64,000 nucleotides of DNA from Plicaturopsis crispa FD-325 SS-3 (lineage: Eukaryota; Basidiomycota; Agaricomycetes; Amylocorticiales; Amylocorticiaceae). This document shows, one piece after another, positions 25,431 to 36,673 of the stretch. How positions within the stretch are numbered: position 1 is the stretch's first letter; each line of letters begins with the position of its first letter. Location: positions 142,244 to 206,243 of the forward strand of contig KN832560.1 in NCBI GenBank assembly GCA_000827205.1, in the 5' to 3' direction. The notes below the pieces were generated by a model. It was not told the origin of the DNA, searched no databases, and saw only the letters and a list, made by a program, of their open reading frames with translations. The position numbers and the translations under genes are program-made.

Positions 25431-27108
25431 TCCCCCCAGGTCGAGAGGTGTCTCGTGGGCAGCATGAAGCACAAGGGTGAGCACTGTTTCTCGTTCATTA
25501 CTCTTCCCATGCTGACATATCGATTTAAGGTTTCTCGGCGTCATCTGGCGCTACAGGCGAGTCCTCATCCTTCTCATACTCGCTGATGGAACGTGTATCG
25601 CGGGACACGCTGCGTACTGATAGTCTAGCTCAACGTCGCTCATAGGTCACGATGCAAGACTTCAAGAACACTACCTGATAATTGAAATCTCGCTGAGTCC
25701 CTTTATATTTCTGTTTTCCAACCTTGCTGAACGATCAGCTTTTCGAGCGGCGTTCAACAGGGGTAAGTTCATCATCCGTGTTTATGCCCCCAGCGCGATA
25801 CTGACCTCCCTACATCTCAACAGGGTGCGATACAATACTGCGGGCCCGGCAGGTGTGCTTCTTGATTCTATATCACCCTTCATACTAAACCCGCGCCTTC
25901 AACGAAAAAGGTAGGAAATCCTCTCCGCTCTCAAGGGAGCATCCGGTATAGACGTGCCATTGATATTGCCAGCCTAACCTCTACCTTACTTAGTAGACAG
26001 TGTACAAGTTGTGTGAGATTTGCGATTATTCTGCGGTCGAAAACAATAAACAACGCCTCTTTTGTATGCATGAAGTCCTTTCGTGTAGCCTCAGACCTCC
26101 GATGCGTATCGATGATGAGTACCTGACTCTTAATCGCCGTCTTGCATGTTTGAAGTTGAAATTGAAGCAAGTTCTGCGAACGCCGAAGAATCGCCGCGGA
26201 CATGACACTCAAGCCAGTTTGGTTAGAACCCCTATCTACTCACCCTGGGACTCTGCATACCGTCGTCGACTTCGTCAAATTTTGTCTTCTCTAAACCGCC
26301 AGTCTAGCTTCTGTCTTCTCCGCACTTTTGTCTTGAATAGTCTCTGTGGCGGCAAAGTTGCTCTCACTGGTATCTCTAGACGTGACGGGGGTCGATATGT
26401 GCGCAGGCCAGATGGTAGCGGACTCAAGAACACCATGATGACGATGAGGAATAGAGGCACGTTGGTATCAATTCCATGGTCCGGATTACAACAGCTCGTT
26501 CAATGCAGCGCGATCGAACAGACTGTCTCTATGCAATGAGCACAAGACCTCTAGGTTGCAGTTTTCCAGGCGCTGTCAAAGTGCACCGGCGCATAACAGC
26601 CAGCTATCAGACTTCTCCAGTGGTCCCTGATACGCACCGAGTACACTCCATTTCCATCCAGTCCTTGTCTTTGAAGAAGTTCTCGTCTCTTGGTCACTCC
26701 CGCCGCAAGCACATTTCATAATGACTTGCGTATGCGACACTCAAACCATAAATTCTTCAGACCGTCCCAGGGTTATGCTGCTCAAGCAGACGTTTACATA
26801 CATCAATCGACCCCTTCAACGTGCTCATCCAAGTAAGATATGATCTGTACGCAGTGTACTTTTTACTTTTTAGATGATGCAATTGATTCTGTTTTCCAAG
26901 CAGCCTGTTAACCTTTGTGTGTGGGGTACGCTCCGACGACGTGCAACCTCCCTACACGCTCCTTTGGGAAACAGCCGGAATGCCCCTACGCGCTCCTTCA
27001 GAATGTGTATACCCTTTGCCGGCACCCGCTCTGAGCTCATCGACCACGCCTCGGCGATGTCCACAGGACAGGCGATGAGGCGTGGCGATCTCAGACAGGA
27101 ATGCTTAC

Positions 27109-27271
27109 GTTGACACCTCGCTCATTCATGGCAATCCAGTGCTTCACTTTAGCCAAGACAGCTCCGTCGTGCCCAGGGTCGCCGGCATGCCCTGCTTTAT
27201 CCCTCCCGATATCGATTTTTTTCACTTTTTTACCAGACAACCTAACCAACAGACTTGCAATGTACACGTCC
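27109..27271 (-). other. Possible exon of an unrecognised minus-strand gene
   Basis: The minus strand is open for about 54 codons with protein-like composition (DVYIASLLVRLSGKK, then a GHAGDPGHDGAVLAKV-type segment, then KHWIAMNERGVN). It ends exactly at a consensus donor (GTAAGC, complement of 27103-27108). An upstream acceptor (AAG or TAG) is available near 27272-27280. It has no start codon, so simple ORF scans miss it. Further minus-strand frames, one encoding IISYLDEHVEGVD before a stop near 26795, could be later exons, but I could not assemble a gene or recognise a family. It may be a decayed gene. Confidence 0.35.
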
Positions 27272-27629
27272 CTACCTTATCGGGATTCCTCACAAAGTAG
27301 ACGGTGCGTACGTGTCAATATGGTTTCCTTTGTCTTGCGGTGACTTATACTGCCTATCCAGATCTGTGTATTGATTTTCCTCGTAACCCATGTCGAATGA
27401 ATGTTTACGGGGGAGCCTTGTACCACTCATAAGAAGGGCACTATTGTAGAAAATGGGGATTATGGACATGTAATAGACATGTGTATGGATTGCGCCTCTT
27501 GATTTGCGACCACGACATCAGTAATTCAGTGCCGAGCGGTCTTTCATTGAGCCTGCTTTTATCCTTGTCTCCGACGTAGACAGACACTGGAATTTTCGTA
27601 CCCACGCGCGGCCCTCAGCTTTCGCCACC

Positions 27630-30600
27630 ATGGCGTCGACGTCGACGTCTAGCGTGCCCGTTTATATGTTGCCGGGTGTCACTCCAGTGCAACCGTCGCA
27701 CCTAGAGGGCGACCCTTCGCTGGCAACCGAAATTCTACCAGGTCCACCATCTCTTGTTTTCGCGCAACAATCATCGCACAAGCGGGAGCCGAAGAAACTA
27801 ACCGCGCCAGTATCCTATTTGCCTACATCCGACCCAGGATCCACTTATTCAGGGCTTATGGCCGGGTCCGCCATGGGGAGCCTCGAGGTAGAAGGCCCAA
27901 GGCGCAAACGGGCGCGAGTAGACAAAGGGTGAGTCTGTGTGCCACCGTAGTTGTGCAAAATCATGTTCTGACGAGATCCAAATTGTCCCCATAATTCCTT
28001 TGTATCCTCTGTTACCTTGCGGAAAAACGCACCGACCTGTCACATTTGCCAACGCCACGCTCTGCTGCGAAAAGCACTGCTGCAGGGCGCGCACAGCGAG
28101 CGCAGGCGCGGAATATGAATGGCGCACCACCGGCATCAGACCCTCCGCCTGCCAGCGAGGCGTCGGAGTCTCTGCCCGCACCGATACCTGACTCTGATCC
28201 GATTCCCATGCAAGTCGATTCTGACCCCCCGCCGCCACCCACAACGGCGACTTCACGCTCAGCGTCGGCTTCGGCGTCCACAGTCAAAGTGGAGGACGCA
28301 CCTCTACCGAGAGGCCCGGGGAGACCGAAGGGGTCGACGAAAGACAAGGGAAAGGCGAAGGCGACAGACGGCGACAGATCTCATAGCAGGGCAAAGGAGG
28401 ATGCGGTTGCGGAGACCTCTTACTCGCCAGCTCCGGCGCTCGGTGTGCGTTTTGGCCCTTTCTACGACTTCGTACCTGCTCACAGCCATCACATCTTGCA
28501 GCTCAACGAAGATCACTGCTCAGCATGCCGTTCTTTGGGGTCCTTAGTATACTGCGACGGGTGTCCTCGTGCGTATCACCTATGGTGTCTTGATCCTCCG
28601 ATGGATGCCATCGAGGATGCAACGTGGTTTTGTCCCAGTTGCACTATTCGTAAGGTTCGGCCTTCTTTACCTAGCCCTTATCTCCGATTGAAACTTACCC
28701 CACCACTTTTCTGAAGAACCCACCGCCGAAACCTGCGCCTTCATTCATGGCGCCTCTAGTGCATCAGGCGCAAACCAGCGCCCCCATGGAGTATCAGTTG
28801 CCTGACGAAATTCGCGGCTTTTTCAAAGATGGTCGGTCTTGGCAGATTTCATTATCACCAACATGTCGCTGATCTTAATTGTCTATAGTCTCTACAGGAC
28901 CTAGAGGGTCATACGTAGACAGCTCAGAGATCAAGCAGCCCCGCTTAAAGTATGTGGTCTGTTCGTCCATATACAAATCCCATCATATGCTGACGATAAT
29001 CCGCTCAGCCGCCATGGCCAGCTTGAAGAGCGCGACCCTCATAGGTTGCGAGACCGCAATGGTGCTCCCGTCCTGTGTTTCAAATGCGAGACGACCGCTC
29101 TTCCCGAGGGCCTACCAGCGGCAAAACGCTCGCACCGCTCGTCGCCCGGCTCGTCGTCCTCGGATAAGTGGCGAAGCATTGTATCTTGCGATTACTGCGG
29201 CTTGCATTGGCATCTCGATTGTCTTGATCCTCCATTGCCCTCGATGCCAACGTTTGGGAAGAAGTGGATGTGCCCCAATCATGCAGATCAGATCCTTGTA
29301 AGTTGTGCCATGTTTGATTCGGACCTCGTGCTTACGCTCCCGCAGAAACCGAAGCGTCGTATACCGAAGCAGAATGCCCCACCCATAGAAATTGACAAGC
29401 CCAACCAATTCAATAACGGAAACATTGAGGTTATACAATCTCAGACACTTGCTGCGAATGAAATCAAACCTGTCGCTGTTGATGAAGTGTTCATTAATGG
29501 GCGACGGTACCGTGTCCCGGAGCGGGTTATCACACTCGACTTCTGGAATAAGGTTCGGCGGCAGCGCCACCATACCGACGAGTACGTCCTCGCGCCCTTG
29601 CATGCGTGATAGCTTACCCACACTCTACAGCAACTCGGACGCTATGTCAGGGATGTCGTCCCCTCTCACGTCTCTGAGCTCTCTAGAGGACGAAGTGCCC
29701 CCGATTTCCGCACTATCTGAGACGCCAAAGTATGACGCAGAGGAGTTTCGGGTAGCACAAGTAAGTCATTGATCATCTCACTACTTCACATCTTCTCATA
29801 TGTGCTCAGCTGTTGTGTAATCTGAGCGGAGCCCTAAGGCTGAACTCTACGAATCCAAAGCCAACTACAAATGGTGTTCAACAGCCAAGCGTGGCCACTG
29901 ACCCCCAAACGGACGAAAGCTTGCTCGCGCGTAATGTTACGAAGGCCACTGACATGGCAGGCGCTCGTTCACCCGCTAAGGTAACGAGCTGCTTGTAATC
30001 TAGTAGATTCACCGAGACCAAAACTTGTTATAGCAGGGTAGTGCGAAAAGGCAAAGAACAACAAGGGAGGGAGCCAGCTCGTCTGCAGCATCGCGGCCAG
30101 AACCTTCTCAGGTCATCAGGAGAAAGCCTTCTGGACGACGAGCGAAACCCATGGAACCGAATCCATCGACCTCCTCGATGGAGTCTTTAGACTCGACGAA
30201 CTTCAAGCTACCAGCTCCATTACCACCGCGGCGGGACGGGAGACCCAGACGGCAGCCTAGAGAATCGGCCGTGGCGTCATCGTCGGGCCCACCGTCGCGA
30301 CTAGATAACGGCGACTCCGTCAAAGTCGAGGAAACTCGGGTGCGTGTAAATGCTAAACCGTCTCCGATGGGTGTCTTAATACCTCTCACTCTAGGCCGAC
30401 AAAGACATGCTGGTTCGTGCAGACCCTGAGCCATTTGAGGATACGAGGCCACCACCCACGCACGAACCCACCACACCGCTACGGCATAAGCAGCCGATTA
30501 TTGCTTCACCTTCTCACATACCTGCCTCATCCTCAGGAGCCGTAGCAGCACCGTCCACCCCCTCGCTTAAAATCCGTCTACCGCGTCTCAGCGGCGCAGG

Positions 30601-30790
30601 ATTGGCTCCCCACGCACCTGTTACACCCCCTGCACCCCCCAGAACACCGTCGGAAGATTCCCAAGTTCGCCGTTCGGGACGGCGTCGCGTCCAGTCGGCT
30701 ATTCTGCGAGGGGATTCTCTTCCTTTGGTTGGCGGTTCGCCAGCCTCTTCCAAAGCTGCCAATGGCAATGGGTCGAATGTAGCTTCCTGA
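27630..30790 (+). CDS. Tandem PHD-finger protein, Rco1/PHF12-like (histone deacetylase complex subunit)
   Basis: The ATG at 27630 sits in a strong context (GCCACCATGG). PHD finger 1 (28517-28650) shows the C4HC3 ligands in CSACRSLGSLVYCDGC...YHLWCLDPP...FCPSC. PHD finger 2 (about 29085-29280) has CFKC, a ~28-residue insertion, then CDYCGLHWHLDCLDPP and MCPNH. This tandem arrangement matches yeast Rco1 and animal PHF12, subunits of Rpd3S/Sin3-type deacetylase complexes that read nucleosomes in transcribed regions. N-terminal and C-terminal parts are disordered, with an AT-hook-like PRGPGRPKGS at about 28306 and several basic clusters. Introns include ~27929-28082, 28653-28715 and others up to 30392. 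The Rco1 assignment rests on architecture. Confidence 0.85.
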
Positions 30791-31102
30791 CTTTTGATGC
30801 TGTGTTCGATATGTTCAATTGTGACTAGAACTGTTTTTATTTTGCTTTCCACCACATTATACAAGCTACGTACTTGCCAGGTCAATGCCAGGTGACCGGT
30901 GACTGGTGATGGCGAACGGTGTAGACCTGGTACTCTCTGGCCATGTTAGGAACCGAATGATTTCCTATCCAAGGTTTGCAACTCCCCCTGAAGGGCCTGA
31001 CGTCGCGAGTCTCTACTGAGTATTCAGACCTTCGGCGACGACTCGTCAGGTTGCTCTCGACTCATTAGTAAAGCGTAGAGTTGCCTATATATCGCATTCG
31101 CG
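30791..31102. other. Intergenic region between PHD gene and phosphomutase
   Basis: A 312-nt spacer holding the PHD gene 3' UTR and the phosphomutase promoter. TTGCCTATATATCGC at ~31081-31095 lies only 8-20 nt before the ATG. Nothing else recognised. Confidence 0.4.
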
Positions 31103-33988
31103 ATGGCAACTTCAGCGTCGCTCCAGGACCTTGTCGAGGAATGGTTGCGATTAGACAAGGTACGGCGACCCTCCGATTCCTGCTATGGAGCTATCGGCAT
31201 TGATCATGGTATCTTGGCCCTTAGAATGAACACACACGAAACGAGATCGAGGGCCTTTGGAAACAAGGCAACAACGAAGAGCTAGAACGTCGACTGAGGT
31301 GAATGAAATTGTATGAAGCGCAGCTTACCTTGCTGATTTTATGATCGATTTTCCAGGAAACGCATTGAATTCGGAACTGCTGGTACGCAGCGGCCGTATA
31401 TTGCTATATGCACGGCTTTGCAACGCTAACGACTTGACTTTCATTTCAGGACTTCGGGGACGCATGGAAGCAGGATTTTCACGGATGAACGACCTCATTA
31501 TTATCCAGGCATCACAAGTGTGTTGCGCACACATGTCACCAAGCGCTTCCTCACTTTGCACTTTGACAGGGCCTGTGTGCATACGTTCTTCAGACCATTG
31601 AAAACGCTGCTTCTAGAGGAGTTGTGATTGGCCATGACCATCGGCACAACTCTGAGCGATGGGCACAATTAACAGCGACCGCCTTTATTGCGCGCGGCGT
31701 CAAAGTATATCTGCATCGAGGACTTGTGCACACTCCTCTGTAGGTCAAATGCGTTTCCTGATGATTTTATGTGCTCATGTTTTTTCATTTGAATGCAGGG
31801 TTCCGTTTAGCGTGAAACGGTTGAACGCAGCCTGCGGCGTCATGATCACTGGTGTGTCCAGTCCATTAGCGTACACGGCACTATATCTTGTTGACCACAC
31901 GCAGCAAGCCACAACCCCAAGGTGAATAGCTGCTTTTTACACCGACTTGCGGATATCTAACATGACTCCAGCAAGACAATGGCTATAAGGTACCTATATA
32001 TCACTCCGGCCGCTGGACGGGCTTCATATCCCTCTTCTCCAGGTGTATTGGGAAAATGCAGTGCAAATAATAGGCCCACACGACACGGGCATAGCAGCTG
32101 CCATCACGGAAAATTTACAACCCGGAGCTACAGCATGGGATCCTCAAAACGTTTTCTCGGACCCTCTTTGTGTAGATCGTACCCAGTCTATGCGGGCATT
32201 ATATCTCGAGAATGTATCATCCATGAGCCTCTCTCGGTAAGCGTCATTTACATCAAGTTCTTTTAAGACGCTCACCTACCTCAATATACAGTGAAGCAAA
32301 TGCACAGACGAAGATAAAATTCGTCAATACGTCAATGCATGGCGTAGGCCATCCGTTTGTGGTCGACGCTATGGCACTCTATGGGTTTCCGAAGGAGTCG
32401 CTCGTCGAGGTAGAGTCTCAAAGAGACCCTGATCCGGAATTCCCGACCGTAAAGTTTCCTAACCCAGAAGAACACGGTGAGTACATTATCACATCCACAA
32501 ATGCTTCCCCTCTAAATGACACATCGACAAATGATAGGTGCTTTGGTGCGAATACACGTCTATGCTTTTCTATCGTTCTAATAACAGTCAACGCCACAGG
32601 ACCTTGCCCTTCGCACCGCCGAGCAAGTCAGCGCACACTATGTTCTTGCTCAAGATCCTGACGCGGATCGTTTCTCCGCCGCTGAGCATGGGTACGTTAT
32701 AGCATGCGATGCTCTTCGTGGGGCTAACATCATATGGCAGACCTCAATTGAACGGAGAATGGACGACATTCACAGGCGATCAGCTCGGGACACTGTTTGC
32801 GAGCCAAGCTATCGACGCCTACAAAGCATCTGGAAAGCCAATGAGCAAACTCGCTATCGTGGCCTCTACAGTGAGCTCTAAAATGATTGAAGCGATGGCC
32901 GATGCAGAGGGCTTCAAATTCGTCGAGTGTCTTACCGGTCTGTCATTTAATTTTGATTCTGCGGCGAGAAATTCATTGTGACCTTCGGCGCTATCAAGGT
33001 TTTAAATTCATCGGGAACACTGCTCTGTCGCTCGTCGCTCAAGGTTACGAAGTTCCGTTTGGCTACGAGGAAGCCATTGGATTCATGTTTGGGTCGGAGA
33101 TCCGAGATAAAGACGGTGTGGCGGCGACGGTAGGTCGTTCAAAGCTCTCTATCCCACTGCGGCTCTTACACAAATACCTAGGTTGTATTCTCGGAATTGG
33201 CAAACTCGTTGCAGAAGCAAGGCAAAACTTTGAAGGGGCACTTGCAGGAGTTATACCAGAAGTGAGAAATAAATAACCTCCTCCGAAATAGACCTGCCTT
33301 GACATCACGTTCATAGATATGGCTACTTCCAGGTACGCCATGTTTGTGGTGTGCTCGTACTTTGAATGGTACCATCCTGACACATTGCCTTAGACCAGCA
33401 ACAGCTACTTTATCTGTTCTGACCCTCCCACAATCGACGCTATCTTCGCCCGAATCCGCAACTTCGATGGCTCAGTGGGTTCCTCTCATTTCCCCCGGAT
33501 GCACTGTGCAACTAACGTTCTATCTCCTCCAGGCGACCGGGGACTCGCCAAGCTACCCCAAGTCTATAGCCGGCTTAAACGTGACACGCGTCGTGGATCT
33601 CACGACCGGTTATGACAGCGCCAACCCTCCCAGCTATGAACCATCGTTACCGCTGAGCTCTGGACACATGATACAGCTCAGAGCGCAGGCAGCTGACGGT
33701 AACACCAAAATTGTGCTAACGACACGGTAAGGCCTCGCACCAGATAGCCAGAGATTATTGCTGACGAGAAATGAACAGGACGAGCGGGACAGAACCCAAG
33801 GTACGCATACCCGCCGCCCAACTGCAAAGGTAGCTCGTGTAATTGATGCGACGTTCATGCAGATCAAGTATTACCTTGAAGGAAGCGGTAAGGACGCCAA
33901 AGCGGTTGGTGCACTCCTTCCGAAAGTCGTGGACGAGCTCGGTTCTGGATGGATGGAAGCCGAGAAACATGGCCTCGGGAGGCCTTGA
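31103..33988 (+). CDS. Phosphoglucomutase/phosphopentomutase (PGM2/yeast Pgm3 type), 20 exons
   Basis: Twenty exons join to 602 aa: 31103-31159, 31225-31298, 31357-31382, 31450-31517, 31570-31739, 31799-31851, 31905-31921, 31972-31989, 32043-32236, 32292-32476, 32538-32545, 32600-32691, 32741-32937, 32999-33129, 33182-33261, 33317-33332, 33394-33474, 33533-33726, 33779-33800, 33863-33988. Alpha-D-phosphohexomutase landmarks are present: the catalytic phosphoserine loop TASHNPKQDNGYKVYWEN, the metal loop DPDADR, the sugar-binding loop GYEEAIG and the phosphate-binding TSGTEPK. Animal PGM2 acts mainly on ribose/deoxyribose 1-phosphate; substrate preference here is inferred. Five exons are 8-22 nt long, and three exons together encode the catalytic loop. 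Its stop lies 125 nt from that of the convergent MCM-binding protein gene. Confidence 0.95.
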
Positions 33989-34113
33989 TATTACGATGTT
34001 GTACAAACAAACCAAAGCGTGCATATGTGCAGTATGTCCGTCGTATCTGTAGCGGTATCCAATACTAGGAAATAAGTTGAAAACTCTGCAAGAACAGTCT
34101 AGCGCGACTGACT

Positions 34114-36166
34114 TTACAACGAGCGAGCCTTCCGGCGTGCGTCGAGGGTCTTCATTCGTTCCCATGTGTCGATGCTAATCTCCTTCTCGTGTGAGGAAAG
34201 CGCAAGAAGCCTGGGAGGGCAAGCATCAGACAATCTGCGGTATAGCGGATCGATGTGAAGCTGTATATACCTCGCGATGGTCATCCGGTGGATAAGGTCG
34301 TCTGCGGTGACAGTTTTGTCCTGCTGTCGCTCCTTCACGAAGTCTTCTTGCACGTACTGTGCGCACATAGTGAGCAGATGAGTTCAGGAAACCAGCTATA
34401 CCACGTACCTTCGACGCGTCTTCGCCCATTTGCACGTTTCCAGACTTTGCCCCAAGGACCAGGGCACGGAACGATGCCAGCTTTTCTGCCGAAGGCATTT
34501 TTAGTTCGGCCTTGCTTTTGTAAAGCTGGGTACCCTCTTGTGGTTGCAACGGCAGCGTGATGTTCGTCTGTGGCACGTAGATTTAGGAAGTCCTAGGGAT
34601 ACCGATGTTTTCGCGGGATCATACCTGGAAGAACGCGCTCTTTTTCCCCTCGGCCAAAACGATAAATGTAGAGTCGGTCGGGAACGAGAATTGACTGAAC
34701 GGGAAGATGTACGCCAACGATTGGTTCGTCATGACTTCCTGCATCGCACGGACGTTCATGATACCTAGCGGATATCGATGAGGGAACGTAAAGTATATAT
34801 ATGTGTCAGGAATCTAACCTTTCTCGACAAGTTTCCCTTCCTGGATGCCGCTTTCCGTGACGAGATAATTTGAGCCCGACGGAACTTGCAGCCATCCGGA
34901 GTGTAGATCTTCCTCCTTGCTCTCGGGCGTGAAATTTTCGCGGTTGAGCAGATCTAACGATAGCGGGAGTGTCAAGGAAATCGGCAAGATTTCTTCGAGA
35001 ACATGAGACAGTGACGGGGGAGTGGAAGGGCGTTCGGGAGAAGGGAAACGAGAAAGAGTCAAGGAGGGAGGAAAAATAGGCGGTGTCCGAGATTGTCTGT
35101 TTAAGAATGAGTATGGATGCTTAGTGTATGCTGCTCATTGCAGGACTTGGAACAGCCGACTCACATCCGAGAAATTGCCACGAGTAACGCCCATTCAGCT
35201 GCATCTCGGTCACCACCAAGGGCCTCCTCTGCAATCCAATTTATGAGGTCGACGCGCACTTGAGTGATGTCATCCGCTGGATAGGGCCGTGGGACGAGGG
35301 TCGGTAGATGGGGGCGCGAAAAGAGAACGTGAAGAGTAGGTACGTCAGGCGTGCTCTCCAACTCTGGGTTCAAACTAAATTCCTATGGTTAGCGTTTGTG
35401 CAAGGTTCTTTCAGGTAGACATTACCTTTCTAACGTGAGGATTCCAACAAAGGTGTAAACTTCGGTAGATTTTATGGTGTCTGAATCTTGTCCATAGATC
35501 TAGGTGGCGGAATCAGTGGGACGGTTGGGATGGATGGTGATGTACGAACCTTTACCCGCACACCGAGATGCTGCGTTCCGCTGAGAGGAAACTTATGAGG
35601 TTGAGTAGGTTCGTGCGGAGCTGCAGAGCCACCTAACGAGACCATTTTCAATACAAGGGTCGCGTGCAAAGATCGACAGACTTACTTGCGACTGGCCCAT
35701 CGCCCTCGTTCGTGCACCACCCAGACTCTCCCGGCACGCTTACTGCCCATAGAACAGTGCATTCCCTAAGATTTGAGTAGTCGACGACCCCATCGGCATC
35801 CTCAGATGTTGCCTCCTGCCCCCATCCACCATATCCTTCGGCGCCCAATTTTGCGAGGTACATTTCTGGCGATGGCGATGTGTCTTGAACCATGGCACGA
35901 AATCGGACCAGAGCTCGGCTGGAATGCGCCTCGGGCGGGTTTCGCGTACTCAGTACAGGTATCTGGTGTGTTTTTCAATGCTATAAGGACAGATACGCCA
36001 ATACGGAGAGACATACCTCGTGAAACGCGTCGGATGTGCTAAAGATTTCAGCAAAGTGGCGGGACACCGTAGAAGGGAAGTCATCAATAGAGTTTGAGGG
36101 ATCATATAGATCTAGCATTGCTCTAGCAGGATCCCTGATTGCATCGACAAAGACTGAGGATACCAT
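34114..36166 (-). CDS. Mini-chromosome maintenance complex-binding protein (MCMBP/ETG1 family)
   Basis: The start at 36166 gives MVSSVFVDAIRDPARAML. The next exons encode RALVRFRAMVQDTSPSPEMYL, the OB-like N-terminal signature, and CTVLWAVSVPGES. Central exons encode LLNRENFTPESKEEDLHSGW and SGSNYLVTESGIQEGKL. Later exons contain AYIFPFSQFSFPTDSTFIVLAEG, then MPSAEKLASFRALVLGAKS. The C-terminus (DDLIHRMTIARYIQL...ISIDTWERMKTLDARRKA) matches the helical region that resembles the MCM C-terminus. MCMBP binds MCM2-7 and helps unload it from chromatin or assemble new complexes. About nine short introns are visible. The family assignment relies on this order of motifs; exact junctions were not all fixed. 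Confidence 0.85.
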
Positions 36167-36673
36167 GGCGAGAAGGAAATTATGGCGGGATAGTCGTGGT
36201 CGACAACAGAAAGGTGTTCAGGGGAATTCTGGCCGCGGACGCGTCGGTCACGAAGCGTTCAGTTGACGGTCACAAACTCAGCCACTTCTAATCTTCTTGT
36301 TCGTTCAACTCCCCACTGGCAGTACGCAAACATGCATCCGTGCCTGAGCGAGTGCGTGATTCATGTCTCCGTTTCTTCATCGTGCACGCTGTATAGGTAG
36401 ATAGGACGTACGGGATGAAACATGCTTGTCGCGGGGCTGCCAGTCTCAATCCTCTCTGAGACTTAGTCGCCAGTCCTTGTCAGTGCACCGCGGCAAGAGA
36501 CGTGACAGCGGCGCCGGAAAATTATTTGATCAGGTCTTTTTTGCCCTCCCACCATCACCTTCAAGACGTGCTTGGAAACATAACCCTTTCGACAGCGGTA
36601 CTAGGTGCGTTCGTATTCATACACTTGGTTTCTCTGCTAGCGACATTAAAAACAAACGTCGATCTAGGGCTAG
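36167..36673. promoter_or_regulatory. Divergent intergenic region between MCMBP and the F-box gene
   Basis: A 507-nt spacer between divergent starts. Its right part (about 36387-36575) is the upstream copy of a diverged direct repeat whose second copy lies beyond the F-box gene, described separately. Confidence 0.5.
36387..36575 (+). repeat. Diverged direct repeat, copy 1 (upstream of F-box gene)
   Basis: Shares ordered blocks with 38311-38501: CTGTATAG, GCTTGTCGC, a GCCAG block, GTGCACCGCGGCA with AGACGTGAC, and CCATCACCTTCAAGAC. Spacing between blocks is nearly the same in both copies. It forms the promoter/leader of the F-box gene at 36674, so the second copy is probably the promoter of a lost paralogue. 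Confidence 0.75.

Larger units (their letters stand above)
23737..27629. other. Gene-poor 3.9-kb region
   Basis: The longest stretch without a confident gene. Open frames here have low-complexity or unfamiliar sequence. Features seen, and listed separately, are a TATA-box-like promoter followed by a C/T-rich tract and a poly-C run (24500-24700), a ~152-bp tandem duplication (25127-25430), and a possible hidden exon on the minus strand (27109-27271). A good GT-AG intron signature (donor GTAAGT at ~25760, acceptor CAACAG near 25823) suggests that some transcript crosses 25.6-25.9 kb. Confidence 0.4.
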
